A stretch of 64,000 nt of DNA from Pandoraea fibrosis (GTDB lineage Bacteria > Pseudomonadota > Gammaproteobacteria > Burkholderiales > Burkholderiaceae): NCBI RefSeq assembly GCF_000807775.2, contig NZ_CP047385.1, positions 3,720,001-3,784,000 of the forward strand, in the 5' to 3' direction. The first letter of the stretch is position 1; each line of letters opens with the position of its first letter. A model generated the notes under the pieces. It saw only the letters and a program-made list of their open reading frames with translations, was not told the DNA's origin and made no database searches. A program made the translations under genes and the position numbers. Positions 27,046 to 35,680 of the stretch are shown here, one piece after another.

Positions 27046-28155
27046 ATGTCTTTCAAACTTAGCAAGTGGATTGTGCCGGCCACCATGGCCCTGATGGCCA
27101 GCGCGTGGGCACATGCTGCCGACGACGTCGTGCAGATGGGGGCGGTGCTCTCTCTGACGGGTGCGAACGCCACGGTGGGAGAAGACGTGCGCCGCGCCGT
27201 CGCGCTCGCTGTCGAAAAGGTGAACGCGCAAGGGGGCGTCATGGGCAAGAAGTTCGACGTCATCGTCGAAGACTCCGGCGGCAACGCCACGACCGCGCTC
27301 AACGCGGCGCGCAAGCTCTCCACCGTCGACAAGGTGCCCGTCGTGATCGGCGAGTATTCATCGGGGATTACGCTGCCGATGGCGCAGTACCTCGTGAAGG
27401 AAGGCGTCACGCATATCAACATCGCCAGCACAAGCGTGAAGGTGAAGGACCTGGGTGCCACGTCGTTCAACCTCATCGGTCTGGAAAACCTGGGTAACAA
27501 GTTCTCTGCCGCCGACGCCTGGGCGCTTGGTTACCGCAATGTCGCGCTGATCGCACCGAACAATGCTTACGGCCAGGGTGTGGCCCACGGCTTCCGCGAG
27601 GAATTCGAGAAACTCGGTGGCAAGGTCGCCACGGAACTTCTCTATACGGCGGGTCAGTCCACCTATCGTCGCGAGCTTCAGCAAGCGTCGCGCAGCAATC
27701 CGGACGCGTACATCTACACCGCCTACGGCCAGGAATCGGCTGTGCTCAACCGCGAGGCGTTTGAACTCGGCCTGCGTCAGAAACCCTGGTACGCCATTCT
27801 GCTGTCGATGAGTCTGTCGGACACGCCGGCGAACATCGCCAACGGCCAACTGGGCATGGAAGTCGGCTCGGTGCAGGGCGCGAACGGCAAGGCCTATGTC
27901 GACGCCTTCCAGGCAAAGTATGGCCAGGCGCCGAAGACCTCATACACCGGCTATGCGTATGACGCGGTGTTGCTGACCGCCGCTGCGATCAACAAGGCGA
28001 AGTCGACGCAACCCGCCGCCGTACAGGCCGCGCTCAAGGAAGTCGGCAAGAATTTCGCAGGCGTGACGGGCCCGATCACGTTCGACGCGGATCGTCAGCG
28101 CATCGACCCGCCCTACGCGAAGCTCAAGTACGACGGCAAGGTGGTGCCGCGCTAA
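27046..28155 (+). CDS. Branched-chain amino-acid-type ABC receptor, periplasmic
   Basis: A 369-residue periplasmic binding protein of the Leu/Ile/Val family. The signal peptide is MSFKLSKWIVPATMALMASA with cleavage near AHAA. The mature part has the family opening QMGAVLSLTGANATVGEDV and a GEYSSGITLPMAQ segment typical of the type I fold. It has a GGGGGA site and follows the operator region directly. It starts a five-gene operon of receptor, two permeases and two ATPases. The ligand could be an amino acid, amide or aromatic acid; sequence alone does not settle it. Confidence 0.92.
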   Translation: MSFKLSKWIVPATMALMASAWAHAADDVVQMGAVLSLTGANATVGEDVRRAVALAVEKVNAQGGVMGKKFDVIVEDSGGNATTALNAARKLSTVDKVPVVIGEYSSGITLPMAQYLVKEGVTHINIASTSVKVKDLGATSFNLIGLENLGNKFSAADAWALGYRNVALIAPNNAYGQGVAHGFREEFEKLGGKVATELLYTAGQSTYRRELQQASRSNPDAYIYTAYGQESAVLNREAFELGLRQKPWYAILLSMSLSDTPANIANGQLGMEVGSVQGANGKAYVDAFQAKYGQAPKTSYTGYAYDAVLLTAAAINKAKSTQPAAVQAALKEVGKNFAGVTGPITFDADRQRIDPPYAKLKYDGKVVPR

Positions 28156-28175
28156 TCGTCGTCATGCGTTGGCGC

Positions 28176-28210
28176 GCATCGGCAACACCTTCGCGAGGTC
28201 TTGCCGATGC
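28176..28210 (+). promoter_or_regulatory. Intercistronic hairpin between receptor and permease genes
   Basis: GCATCGGCAA and TTGCCGATGC form a perfect 10-base stem, extended by ACCT/AGGT after one C-C mismatch, with TCGCG as loop. There is no T run, so it is more likely an mRNA-stabilising or attenuating element than a full terminator. Confidence 0.75.
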
Positions 28211-28266
28211 CGCGACCGGCGGCTGTGCCCTCACTGGCACCTCACCGTGCCAACGCTCTACCGCGG

Positions 28267-29169
28267 ATGACTTCCATGCTCCAACTTCTCGTTGATACGC
28301 TGTTGCGCGCGTCCGACCTGGCTTTGGTGGCCCTCGGGCTATCCATGGTCTACGGACTCGTCAAATTCCCCAACATCGCCCATGTGCAATACGCCATGGT
28401 CGGCGCTTACGTCACTTACGCGATGTTCGCCGTGCGCATCCCGCTCGTCGCTGCGCTGGCCATCGCCGCGCTCGCGACCGGCATCCTCACGCTGACCATG
28501 CATCTCCTCGTGTTTCGCCGCCTCCTGCGTGGCGGACCCGCGATCGCCATGATCGGCTCGCTCGCCGTCTCCATGCTGGCCATTGCGTGCTGCCAGGGTT
28601 TTGCCGGTTCGTTTCCGAAGATGTTCAATCTGCCGCTGACACCACCGATGGTGCTCGGCGATGCGCGTATCACGGACATTCAGCTCTACTCGGTCGCGAC
28701 CACGATTGCGCTGCTCGTGGTATTCGCCCTGGTGCTCTTCTACACCCGTGCCGGACGCGCCATGCGCGCCCTCGCTACCAACCCCGCGCTGGCGGCCGCG
28801 TCAGGTCTCAATGCCGAGTGGATCACCCGCGGTGTGACGTTCGCATCGGGGGCAATCGCCGGACTCGGCGGCGGACTGCTCGCCCTGTCGGCCGGCGCCC
28901 ATGTGCAACTCGGTAACGACATGCTGCTGCCCGTGTTTGCCGCCGCCATTCTGGGGGGACTGGGCAATCCGCTCGGCGCCGTGTCCGGCGCGGTTCTGAT
29001 CGCACTCACGGAAACGCTGGTCACCAACCTGAACTTCGGGCCGATGCTGGGTCGAGCCGTCGCCTTCCTGCCGGTCGGCTACATCAACGCCGGGGCGTTC
29101 CTGATCCTGCTGCTGGCATTGCTCTTCAAGCCTTATGGGCTGTTTGATCGCGAGGTACGCCGTGTTTGA
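28267..29169 (+). CDS. Branched-chain-type ABC permease, LivH-like
   Basis: A 300-residue permease with about eight hydrophobic segments. The LivH pattern is clear: ASDLALVALGLSMVYGLVKFPNIAH at the start, GRAMRALATNPALAAASGLN in the ATPase-contact region and LGGLGNPLGAVSGA near the end. The start could be the ATG at 28267 or that at 28276; neither has a strong ribosome binding site, in keeping with lower expression than the receptor. It overlaps the LivM-like gene by eight bases. Confidence 0.9.
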   Translation: MTSMLQLLVDTLLRASDLALVALGLSMVYGLVKFPNIAHVQYAMVGAYVTYAMFAVRIPLVAALAIAALATGILTLTMHLLVFRRLLRGGPAIAMIGSLAVSMLAIACCQGFAGSFPKMFNLPLTPPMVLGDARITDIQLYSVATTIALLVVFALVLFYTRAGRAMRALATNPALAAASGLNAEWITRGVTFASGAIAGLGGGLLALSAGAHVQLGNDMLLPVFAAAILGGLGNPLGAVSGAVLIALTETLVTNLNFGPMLGRAVAFLPVGYINAGAFLILLLALLFKPYGLFDREVRRV

Positions 29170-30049
29170 GTTCATCGTCGCCACCCTCACAGTGGCGGGT
29201 ATCTACGGCATCATGGCCCTCGGCCTGAATTTGCAGGCGGGTTACGCGGGACTGCTCAATTTCGGACACATCGCGTTCGCCGGGCTGGGCGCCTACGCCA
29301 CCGGCATCACCATGCAAGCAGGCGGCTCGCCGCTCACCGGCATGGCCATCGGTGTGGTGCTGGCGGTCGCTCTCGGCGCCGGCATCGCCCGCCTGGGACG
29401 CCAGCTCGGCGCCGACTACTGGGGCATTGCCACACTGGCCGTGGCGGAAATTCTGCGCACCATTGCCACCAACGAGGGATGGCTGACCGGCGGCGCAAAC
29501 GGCATCAGCCCGATCCCGATGCTTTTCGACACCCTGCCCCGTCCCTACGACACGCTGGCGTTTCTCGCACTCGTCCTTGGCGTGATGCTGGCCTTTACCT
29601 GGTTGACGAAACGACTGGCCGACGGCCGCTTCGGTCGCGCGTTGCGCGTCATGCGAGAAGAGCCGAAGCTCGCGGCCTGCTTCGGCTACAACCTTCGCTC
29701 GCTCAAATCGCGTGCCGTCATGACCAGCGCCGCCGTGACCGCTGTGGCCGGTTCGCTTTACGCGCACTACATGAGCTTCACCGGACCGGACTATCTGCTG
29801 TCCTCGGAGACATTTGCGCTCTGGACCATTCTGATGATCGGCGGCATCGGCAACGTGTGGGGCGTGCTCGTCGGCACGGCCGTTGTGCAAGGGGCATACA
29901 CGCTGGTGCCGTTCGCCAAGGACTATCTTCATTTCAGCTCGGACAGTGCTGGCGCGCTACGTCTGGGCGTGATCGGCCTGATTCTGCTGGCATGCCTGAT
30001 GTGGCGTAGCGAAGGCCTTGTTCCGGAAAAACTGAGGAAGATGTCATGA
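29162..30049 (+). CDS. Branched-chain-type ABC permease, LivM-like
   Basis: A 295-residue permease with the LivM features ALGLNLQAGYAGLLNFGHIAFAG, the GRALRVMREEPKLAACFGYN contact loop and GGIGNVWGVLVG. The best start is the GTG at 29162: it has GAGG upstream and overlaps the LivH stop as GTGTTTGA. Its own stop overlaps the next ATG as ATGA. With the LivH-like protein it makes the membrane channel of the importer. Confidence 0.9.
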   Translation: MFEFIVATLTVAGIYGIMALGLNLQAGYAGLLNFGHIAFAGLGAYATGITMQAGGSPLTGMAIGVVLAVALGAGIARLGRQLGADYWGIATLAVAEILRTIATNEGWLTGGANGISPIPMLFDTLPRPYDTLAFLALVLGVMLAFTWLTKRLADGRFGRALRVMREEPKLAACFGYNLRSLKSRAVMTSAAVTAVAGSLYAHYMSFTGPDYLLSSETFALWTILMIGGIGNVWGVLVGTAVVQGAYTLVPFAKDYLHFSSDSAGALRLGVIGLILLACLMWRSEGLVPEKLRKMS

Positions 30050-30861
30050 CACACCCCATCAAGCCTTTGTTGGAAGTTCGCTCGGTCGCCAAGGCGTTTG
30101 GTGGCAACAAGGTGCTGCAAGACGTCACCTTCGAGGTGATGCCCGGAGAGATTGTCGGCCTGCTCGGGCCGAACGGTTCGGGCAAGAGCACACTCCTGAA
30201 TACGATCACCGGCTTCGAAAGTCTCGACGCGGGCAGCATCTCGCTCGATGCCTATCGCATCGACACGTTGCGAGCAGATCGAATCGTGGCGCAAGGCGTC
30301 GCGCGCACGTTCCAGCTCCCGTCAATGCCGGCCCGGATGTCGGTGATGGAAGTGGCAATGGCCGCCGCCACCGCGCATCACGGTGTGTTCGCTACGTTGC
30401 TCGGCACGCGAAGCGCGCGTGAGGCGGAGGCCGCCGCCCACGCCAAGGCCACCGCGCTACTCGACGAACTGCTGCTCACGCCGGTGAGGGACTTGCCGGC
30501 CAGTGCGCTGTCGGGAGGACAGAAGAAGTTGCTCGGCATTGTTTGCGCGCTGATGGGATCTCCCCGGATGGTCATGCTCGACGAACCCACCGCAGGGGTA
30601 CACCCGAATCTGCGACGCGACATCGTGATGGCGCTAAAACGTCTGAACGCCCAGGGCATGACGCTTGTGGTGGTGGAACACGACATGCACTTCATCCGGG
30701 AGTTGTGTTCGCGCTGCATCGTGCTCGACCGGGGGCACATCGTCGCCAGTTGTCATCCGGACGAGCTTTCGTCCAACGAACGGGTATTGGAGGCGTATCT
30801 CGGCGGCGGAGCCAATACCGCGACGCCGAATGCGCGAATCAGGGAAACGGAGTCTGCATGA
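30046..30861 (+). CDS. Branched-chain-type ABC ATPase, LivG-like
   Basis: A 271-residue ATPase. Walker A is GPNGSGKST (residues 41-49), the signature is LSGGQKKLLGIV and Walker B is MVMLDEPTAG, followed by the switch His in VVVEHDMHF. The extra helical stretch after Walker A and the long C-terminal tail are typical of LivG. It overlaps both neighbours by four bases (ATGA), so the three genes are translationally coupled. Confidence 0.93.
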   Translation: MTHPIKPLLEVRSVAKAFGGNKVLQDVTFEVMPGEIVGLLGPNGSGKSTLLNTITGFESLDAGSISLDAYRIDTLRADRIVAQGVARTFQLPSMPARMSVMEVAMAAATAHHGVFATLLGTRSAREAEAAAHAKATALLDELLLTPVRDLPASALSGGQKKLLGIVCALMGSPRMVMLDEPTAGVHPNLRRDIVMALKRLNAQGMTLVVVEHDMHFIRELCSRCIVLDRGHIVASCHPDELSSNERVLEAYLGGGANTATPNARIRETESA

Positions 30862-31577
30862 TTCAGATCGACAACGTCGTGGCGGGATACACCGCCGAGG
30901 TCGACATTCTCAAGGGGATGACACTGCATGCTGCGTCGCGTGAAATCGTCACGCTCCTCGGACCGAATGGCTGCGGCAAGTCCACGCTGCTCAAGACCAT
31001 CGCCGGGTTCGTCCTGCCGCGTGAAGGTCGCATTCTGCTCGAAGACGCGGATGTGTCGCAGGTTCCGGTACATCGGAAGATTCGTCAGTGTGGCGTGGGG
31101 TTCGTGCCGCAGACTGACAATGTCTTCGGCACGCTCACGATTCGCGAGAACCTGCAGGTCGGTGGTCACTATCTGAACGAGCGGGCGTGTGCACAACGTA
31201 TCGACGAACTTTGTGCGCTATATCCGGTGCTCGACCGAAAGCGAAATGCGCCTGCGGCCTCGATGTCGGGCGGCGAGCGGCAAATTCTCGCGCTCGCGCG
31301 GGCATTGATGCCCCGCCCGCGCCTGCTCCTGCTCGACGAGCCGTCTGCCGGCCTGTCGCCGAAGGTATTGCATGAGGTGTTTGACGCTATCGTGCGTGTA
31401 CGCGATCAGGAGAAAGTGACGATTCTGATGGTCGAGCAGAATGCGATGGAGGCGCTCCGCATCTCGGATCGTGCCTATGTCCTGTCGATGGGCACCGTCG
31501 CATTGACCGGCGCCGCCGATGCGCTGCTCAAGGATGAGCAGGTTCGGGAGTTGTATCTGGGCGGACGAGCGGCGTAG
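30858..31577 (+). CDS. Branched-chain-type ABC ATPase, LivF-like
   Basis: A 239-residue ATPase, starting MIQIDNVVAGYTAEVDILKG. Walker A is GPNGCGKST (residues 35-43), the signature is MSGGERQILALARAL, Walker B is LLLLDEPSAGLSP, and the switch His is replaced by Gln in LMVEQNAMEAL, which is usual for LivF. The ATG at 30858 overlaps the LivG stop; a longer open frame upstream runs inside LivG and is not real. It is the last gene of the five-gene importer operon. Confidence 0.93.
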   Translation: MIQIDNVVAGYTAEVDILKGMTLHAASREIVTLLGPNGCGKSTLLKTIAGFVLPREGRILLEDADVSQVPVHRKIRQCGVGFVPQTDNVFGTLTIRENLQVGGHYLNERACAQRIDELCALYPVLDRKRNAPAASMSGGERQILALARALMPRPRLLLLDEPSAGLSPKVLHEVFDAIVRVRDQEKVTILMVEQNAMEALRISDRAYVLSMGTVALTGAADALLKDEQVRELYLGGRAA

Positions 31578-31601
31578 CCGGCTATCGCCGCCCCATCGGC
31601 T

Positions 31602-31654
31602 TCACGGCGCGCAAGTGGTGCGCGCCGTGACCGCGACGAACCCGCTTCGGGTTC
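31602..31654. terminator. Paired hairpins between the ABC operon and the ParB-like gene
   Basis: TCACGGCGCGC-N7-GCGCGCCGTGA (31602-31630) is a perfect 11-base stem, followed by GAACCCG-CTT-CGGGTTC (31638-31654). They sit between two convergent genes. T runs are lacking, so the terminator role is likely but not certain. Confidence 0.65.
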
Positions 31655-31676
31655 ACCTACCGGCTGACTGCCCGGC

Positions 31677-32549
31677 TTACTTCCCCGCTCGCGCCTCCGC
31701 CAGCGCGATCGTCAGATGGGCCACCTTCTTCTTGAGCGCGTCTCGCTCGGCTGTCATGGCCTTGAGTTCTTTCGACAGACGCGTCAATTCGTCGGACGGA
31801 TCGGCGCTGGTATCCCACGGCGGGGTCCCGTCATCGTCGTCTTCAACGATCTCTTCGTCCTTCTTCTTGCGCGGCTTGACCGGACGCGCCTCACGCACCT
31901 GACGCGCCAGTTCGCGCAACTCCTGCTTGCCCGCGACCACCGCCGCCACTTGGGCCGCCGCGGGCAAGGTCGAGACGGCCGCCGCCGCATTGATCGAGAC
32001 TTCGCCGCGCTTGAGCGCGTCGACCAGCTCCGGTGCCGCCGCGTTGTGGATCTGCTCGATCTGCCCCAGCGTATTGCTCGACAGACGTGCTGCGCGCGCC
32101 AGCGCGGCACGCGTGAGTGCCATCGTGTGTGCCGGAATCGATGTCTTGCCGGAGGCCTGTTCACCACCATCGCTCGCCGTCTCGGCTTGCGCTGCCTGCG
32201 CCGGTGCGGCAACGGGTGCGCCGCTGCGCGCTTCGAGAATCGTTTTCTTGCGCAACGCCAGCACACCGCGCTGATAATCGGACACGCTGCGTCGGCCGAG
32301 ATGGTTGTCGATCATCCACAGACGCACGTCGTCCATCGACTTGAAAGACGGATTCTGGACGGTTCGGAATTCGATGCTGTGCTTACGACAGATCTCGTAA
32401 CGGTTGTGGCCATCGACCAGCACATCGCCCCACAGGACAAGCGCGTCGCGGCAACCTTCGGCAAGCAGGCTCTGCTCGAGCGCCGCATATTCATCAGGCG
32501 TCAACGGATCGATGTACGCCTTGAGTTCTTCATTAATCTGGACTGTCAT
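31677..32549 (-). CDS. Orphan ParB-like nuclease-domain protein
   Basis: A 290-residue protein. Residues 10-75 have a ParB/sulfiredoxin-like fold with the motif DVLVDGHNRYEICRKH; the centre has a possible helix-turn-helix region (LARAARLSSNTLGQIEQI); the C-terminus has a Lys/Glu-rich linker and a heptad-like coiled coil (about residues 252-285). It is unlike the chromosomal ParB, which carries a GERRxRA box and is paired with ParA. No ParA, origin or plasmid gene is nearby. It may be a DNA-binding or CTP-using regulator, but no function is established. Confidence 0.75.
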   Translation of the reverse strand: MTVQINEELKAYIDPLTPDEYAALEQSLLAEGCRDALVLWGDVLVDGHNRYEICRKHSIEFRTVQNPSFKSMDDVRLWMIDNHLGRRSVSDYQRGVLALRKKTILEARSGAPVAAPAQAAQAETASDGGEQASGKTSIPAHTMALTRAALARAARLSSNTLGQIEQIHNAAAPELVDALKRGEVSINAAAAVSTLPAAAQVAAVVAGKQELRELARQVREARPVKPRKKKDEEIVEDDDDGTPPWDTSADPSDELTRLSKELKAMTAERDALKKKVAHLTIALAEARAGK

Positions 32550-32659
32550 GGATTTCTGTCACGATACCGCCGCACCCGTGGCCGCAGTGCGTCGGCAAGG
32601 AAAAACGTTGCAGGCCGCATTATCGCCTGTCCGACCCGCATTGACGAAACGCCTTGCCC

Positions 32660-33274
32660 TCAGGACAACACGCCGTGATCGGTCAGAAACGCCTGAATGC
32701 GCGCCAGACGCGCCACCGGGTCCGCGATGCCCAGCAGGGTCTCCTTCTCGTGCGCCGGCAGTGGCAACAACTCGGCCCACCGATCGGCGACCCATCCGCA
32801 CTCGTCGAGCCGGTAAGGCGGCGCCAGCGGTAACTTCGCCGCACGCGCCGGATCACGCTGGAGCCCGGCGATCAACTTGCCCAACGTATCGGCGCTGATC
32901 TGAAGTGTATCGGGAATGGCGACATTGACATCGTCCGGCAGCATTTCCGCCTCGCCCGTCCACACCCCGTATTTCCCCAACTCGACGGACGAGAGGCGGA
33001 ACTTGGTCGTGCCGCGACAGACGATTTCGAGCAGCGACGGCATGGTCGCTCGCCAGTCGTCGATGCGTGCCATTGTGCCGATCATGGCGGGTTCTTCGAC
33101 ACTATCGGGCAAACGCACCTCGCTGCCCTGTCGCAAGACGACGACACCGAACTCTGTGCCGTCGGCGAGGCTTCGCTTGATCAGGTCGAGATAGCGCACC
33201 TCGAAGATGCGCAGATGCAATACCCCGGCGGGAAACAGGGCATTGCCGAGTGGGAAGAGTGGGATCTGGGCCAT
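32660..33274 (-). CDS. Stand-alone Lon N-terminal (substrate-binding) domain protein
   Basis: A 204-residue protein beginning MAQIPLFPLGNALFPAGVLHLRIFE-like sequence (residues 1-25), the signature of the Lon N-terminal domain. It lacks the AAA+ and protease parts, so it cannot degrade proteins alone; family members of this size are common and of unknown role. The ATG at 33274 is used; a GTG five codons earlier is possible. It lies 19 bases after the stop of a LysR gene on the same strand and upstream of the ParB-like gene. Confidence 0.85.
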   Translation of the reverse strand: MAQIPLFPLGNALFPAGVLHLRIFEVRYLDLIKRSLADGTEFGVVVLRQGSEVRLPDSVEEPAMIGTMARIDDWRATMPSLLEIVCRGTTKFRLSSVELGKYGVWTGEAEMLPDDVNVAIPDTLQISADTLGKLIAGLQRDPARAAKLPLAPPYRLDECGWVADRWAELLPLPAHEKETLLGIADPVARLARIQAFLTDHGVLS

Positions 33275-33293
33275 GCCGTATGATGACACGAAG

Positions 33294-34232
33294 TCACACG
33301 CGACAAGTCCCCATGTCCGGCCACGCGGTCGCCTCCTGAGCGAACCGGTCGATCAGAAAATCGAGCAGCGCGCGCACGCGCGGCACCATGTATCGCGTGC
33401 GGTGCCGCACTGCGTAGACCCCCGGCTCTTTGGCGATGTAATCCGACAGCAGAATCTTCAGACGCCCTGCCCGCACATCGTCGGCCGCGTCCCACAACGT
33501 CTTGCGAACGATCCCCCGGCCGTCCAGCGCCCATCGGCGCGCCAGCGTCCCGTCGTTCGTCTCCCACGCCTGCGCCATCGGCACGGTGAATTGCCACGCC
33601 GCTTCGCCTTTGCGGAAGTGAAACTCGTTGAGCGGTCCCGACGCCGTCACCAGCACGATGAACTGATGCGCCGAGAGGGCTTCCGGGTTCGACGGCTCCC
33701 CATGCTGAGCGAGATACTCCGGCGATGCGCACAACACCCGGCACATGGGCGCCAGTCGCCGCGCCACGAGCGTGCCGTCGTCCGGCTCGCTGAAACGAAT
33801 CGCCAGATCGACGTCGTCCTGCACGAGGTTGGAGAGCGAGTCGGTCAACGTCAACGAGAGCCGCACGTCCGGGTACCGCGACGTAAATTCATCGAGCCAC
33901 GGCGAGAGTTTGTGCAGCCCGAAATCGGTCGATGCCGACACCCGGATCTTGCCCCGAATCGCGGCACATCCCGCTTGCAGCGCAGCCTCGCCATCGTCAA
34001 TCGCCTGCAAGGCAACGAGACAGTGCGAGAGGTAGACACGCCCCTCGTCGGTGAGACGCAACTGACGCGTTGTGCGCACGAACAGCCGCGTCTGCAACGA
34101 CGCCTCAAGCTTGGCCAGACGCGCACTGGCCGCCGCCGGCGACAGCCCTAGCTTGCGCCCGGCCGCCGAGAGGCTGCCCAGCGTTGCCGCACTCGTAAAG
34201 AGACGCATGTCGCCGAGTTTATCCGTCGCCAT
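33294..34232 (-). CDS. LysR-family regulator, divergent from an MFS exporter
   Basis: A 312-residue regulator with the winged helix at the N-terminus (GSLSAAGRKLGLSPAAASARLAKLE) and an effector domain (KIRVSASTDFGLHKLSPWLDEF onward). It belongs to the CrgA/DsdC-like group that often controls a neighbouring transporter or oxidoreductase. A perfect ATTTGAA-N5-TTCAAAT site lies 12 bases upstream of its start and 84 bases from the MFS gene, so it probably controls both genes. Confidence 0.9.
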   Translation of the reverse strand: MATDKLGDMRLFTSAATLGSLSAAGRKLGLSPAAASARLAKLEASLQTRLFVRTTRQLRLTDEGRVYLSHCLVALQAIDDGEAALQAGCAAIRGKIRVSASTDFGLHKLSPWLDEFTSRYPDVRLSLTLTDSLSNLVQDDVDLAIRFSEPDDGTLVARRLAPMCRVLCASPEYLAQHGEPSNPEALSAHQFIVLVTASGPLNEFHFRKGEAAWQFTVPMAQAWETNDGTLARRWALDGRGIVRKTLWDAADDVRAGRLKILLSDYIAKEPGVYAVRHRTRYMVPRVRALLDFLIDRFAQEATAWPDMGTCRV

Positions 34233-34243
34233 CTTTCATCCAG

Positions 34244-34262
34244 ATTTGAAAGTCATTCAAAT
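34244..34262. promoter_or_regulatory. LysR-type operator between the LysR and MFS genes
   Basis: ATTTGAA-N5-TTCAAAT is a perfect 7-base inverted repeat that includes a T-N11-A core, the classic LysR binding pattern. It lies in the 113-base gap of a divergent pair. Confidence 0.75.
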
Positions 34263-34345
34263 TTCCCGCGAATTATCAAATATAGCGCGCATTGGCAGAC
34301 TTCGTCACATCGTCCCGCCCGGGACACTCCTCGATTGGACGCCTC

Positions 34346-35599
34346 ATGTCAGTCTCGCCAACCCCTGCTGCGAATTCGTCGTCGACGCCACCCCGGCCAA
34401 CCCCGCCCGGTCAGGCCGCCTCCTCCCTCTCATTGGCAGACGCCACGCCCTGGGCGTCGATGATGGCGCTGATGCTTGCCACCTTCGTGGCCGCAGCAAA
34501 CGAAACGGTGCCTGCCGGGCTGCTGCCTCAGTTGGCCGACGGTTTTCACATCTCCGAATCGTGGGCGGGCCAAATGGTGACGTTATGTGCCCTCGGGGCT
34601 GGCCTCGGCGCGGTGCCGCTCACGGTGCTATTGCATCGCTGGTCGCGCCGCACGGTATTGGTCGCGGCCCTGCTCGGCTTCGCGGTGTGCAATGCCGTCA
34701 CCGCCGTCTCGGCGGATTTCACGCTGACGTTGGCCGCACGATTCGTCGTCGGTCTGGCAACGGGGCTGGCATGGAGCGAGATTGCCACGTATGCGCGTCG
34801 CCTCGTCAGCCCTTCGCAGCAAGGACGCGCGTTGGCCGTCGCGATGCTCGGCGTGCCGCTCGCGCTGGCCATCGGCGTACCTGCCGCGACGGCGCTCGGG
34901 CATCTCATCGGCTGGCGCTGGGTTTTTGGCGGGCTGGCAGCGTTCGCGTTGATTCTCGTCGGGTGGATGCTGCTGATCGTGCCCGATGTCTCGGCCACCA
35001 ACGATGCCGGCAACACGCCCGGCACGCGCGCTTCGGTGATCGACGTCCTGCGTCTGCCGGGTGTTCGACCGGTGCTCGCCGTTGTGATGTTGTGGGTCAT
35101 CGCGCACTACACGCTCTACACCTACATCGCGCCCTTTCTCGCGTCGGCGGGCATGGGGGATCGGCTTGCCGCCATCCTGTCGACGTTCGGCATCTGCACG
35201 CTCGTGGGACTCTGGGGCATCGGGTTGTGGGTGGATCGCTGGCTGCGCAGGCTCGTTCTACTGGCCCTTGCCGGGTTCACCGCTGTGATCGTCGCCTTCG
35301 GCGCATGGCCGACATCGTGGCCGGTACTCGTCGCTGGTTCGATACTCTGGGGCCTGAGCTTCAGCGGTGCACCGACGATCTTGCAAACGGCGCTGGGCAA
35401 TGCGGCAGGCAAGCACGAAAACGTTGCGCAATCGATGCTTGTGACGGTGTTCAATCTGTCGTTCGCGGGCAGCGGCGTCCTCGGTGGCGCGGTGTTGTCC
35501 GCATGGGGGGCCGCTGCGCTGCCGCATGTGTTGGTGATCCTCTCACTGGCCGCGTTGGGAGTGGCCTATACCGCCAGCCGGCACGGCTTCGTTCGATGA
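34346..35599 (+). CDS. MFS transporter, DHA1-like exporter
   Basis: A 417-residue protein with about 12 hydrophobic segments after a Pro/Ser/Thr-rich N-terminal tail of about 35 residues. The pattern ANETVPAGLLPQLADGFHIS followed by GQMVTLCALGAG and RFVVGLATGLAWSEIATYARRLV is that of AraJ/PbuE-like exporters of sugars, purines or drugs. The ATG at 34346 was chosen over one at 34292, which would overlap the LysR-type control region. Its divergent LysR partner suggests induction by its substrate. Confidence 0.87.
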   Translation: MSVSPTPAANSSSTPPRPTPPGQAASSLSLADATPWASMMALMLATFVAAANETVPAGLLPQLADGFHISESWAGQMVTLCALGAGLGAVPLTVLLHRWSRRTVLVAALLGFAVCNAVTAVSADFTLTLAARFVVGLATGLAWSEIATYARRLVSPSQQGRALAVAMLGVPLALAIGVPAATALGHLIGWRWVFGGLAAFALILVGWMLLIVPDVSATNDAGNTPGTRASVIDVLRLPGVRPVLAVVMLWVIAHYTLYTYIAPFLASAGMGDRLAAILSTFGICTLVGLWGIGLWVDRWLRRLVLLALAGFTAVIVAFGAWPTSWPVLVAGSILWGLSFSGAPTILQTALGNAAGKHENVAQSMLVTVFNLSFAGSGVLGGAVLSAWGAAALPHVLVILSLAALGVAYTASRHGFVR

Positions 35600-35680
35600 T
35601 TGCGGGGTTACGATACGCGACACCGTTGCCGGCAAGACATACCACCGCGATCGCCCCGCTCAGTGCCCCACCCCCTTGCG

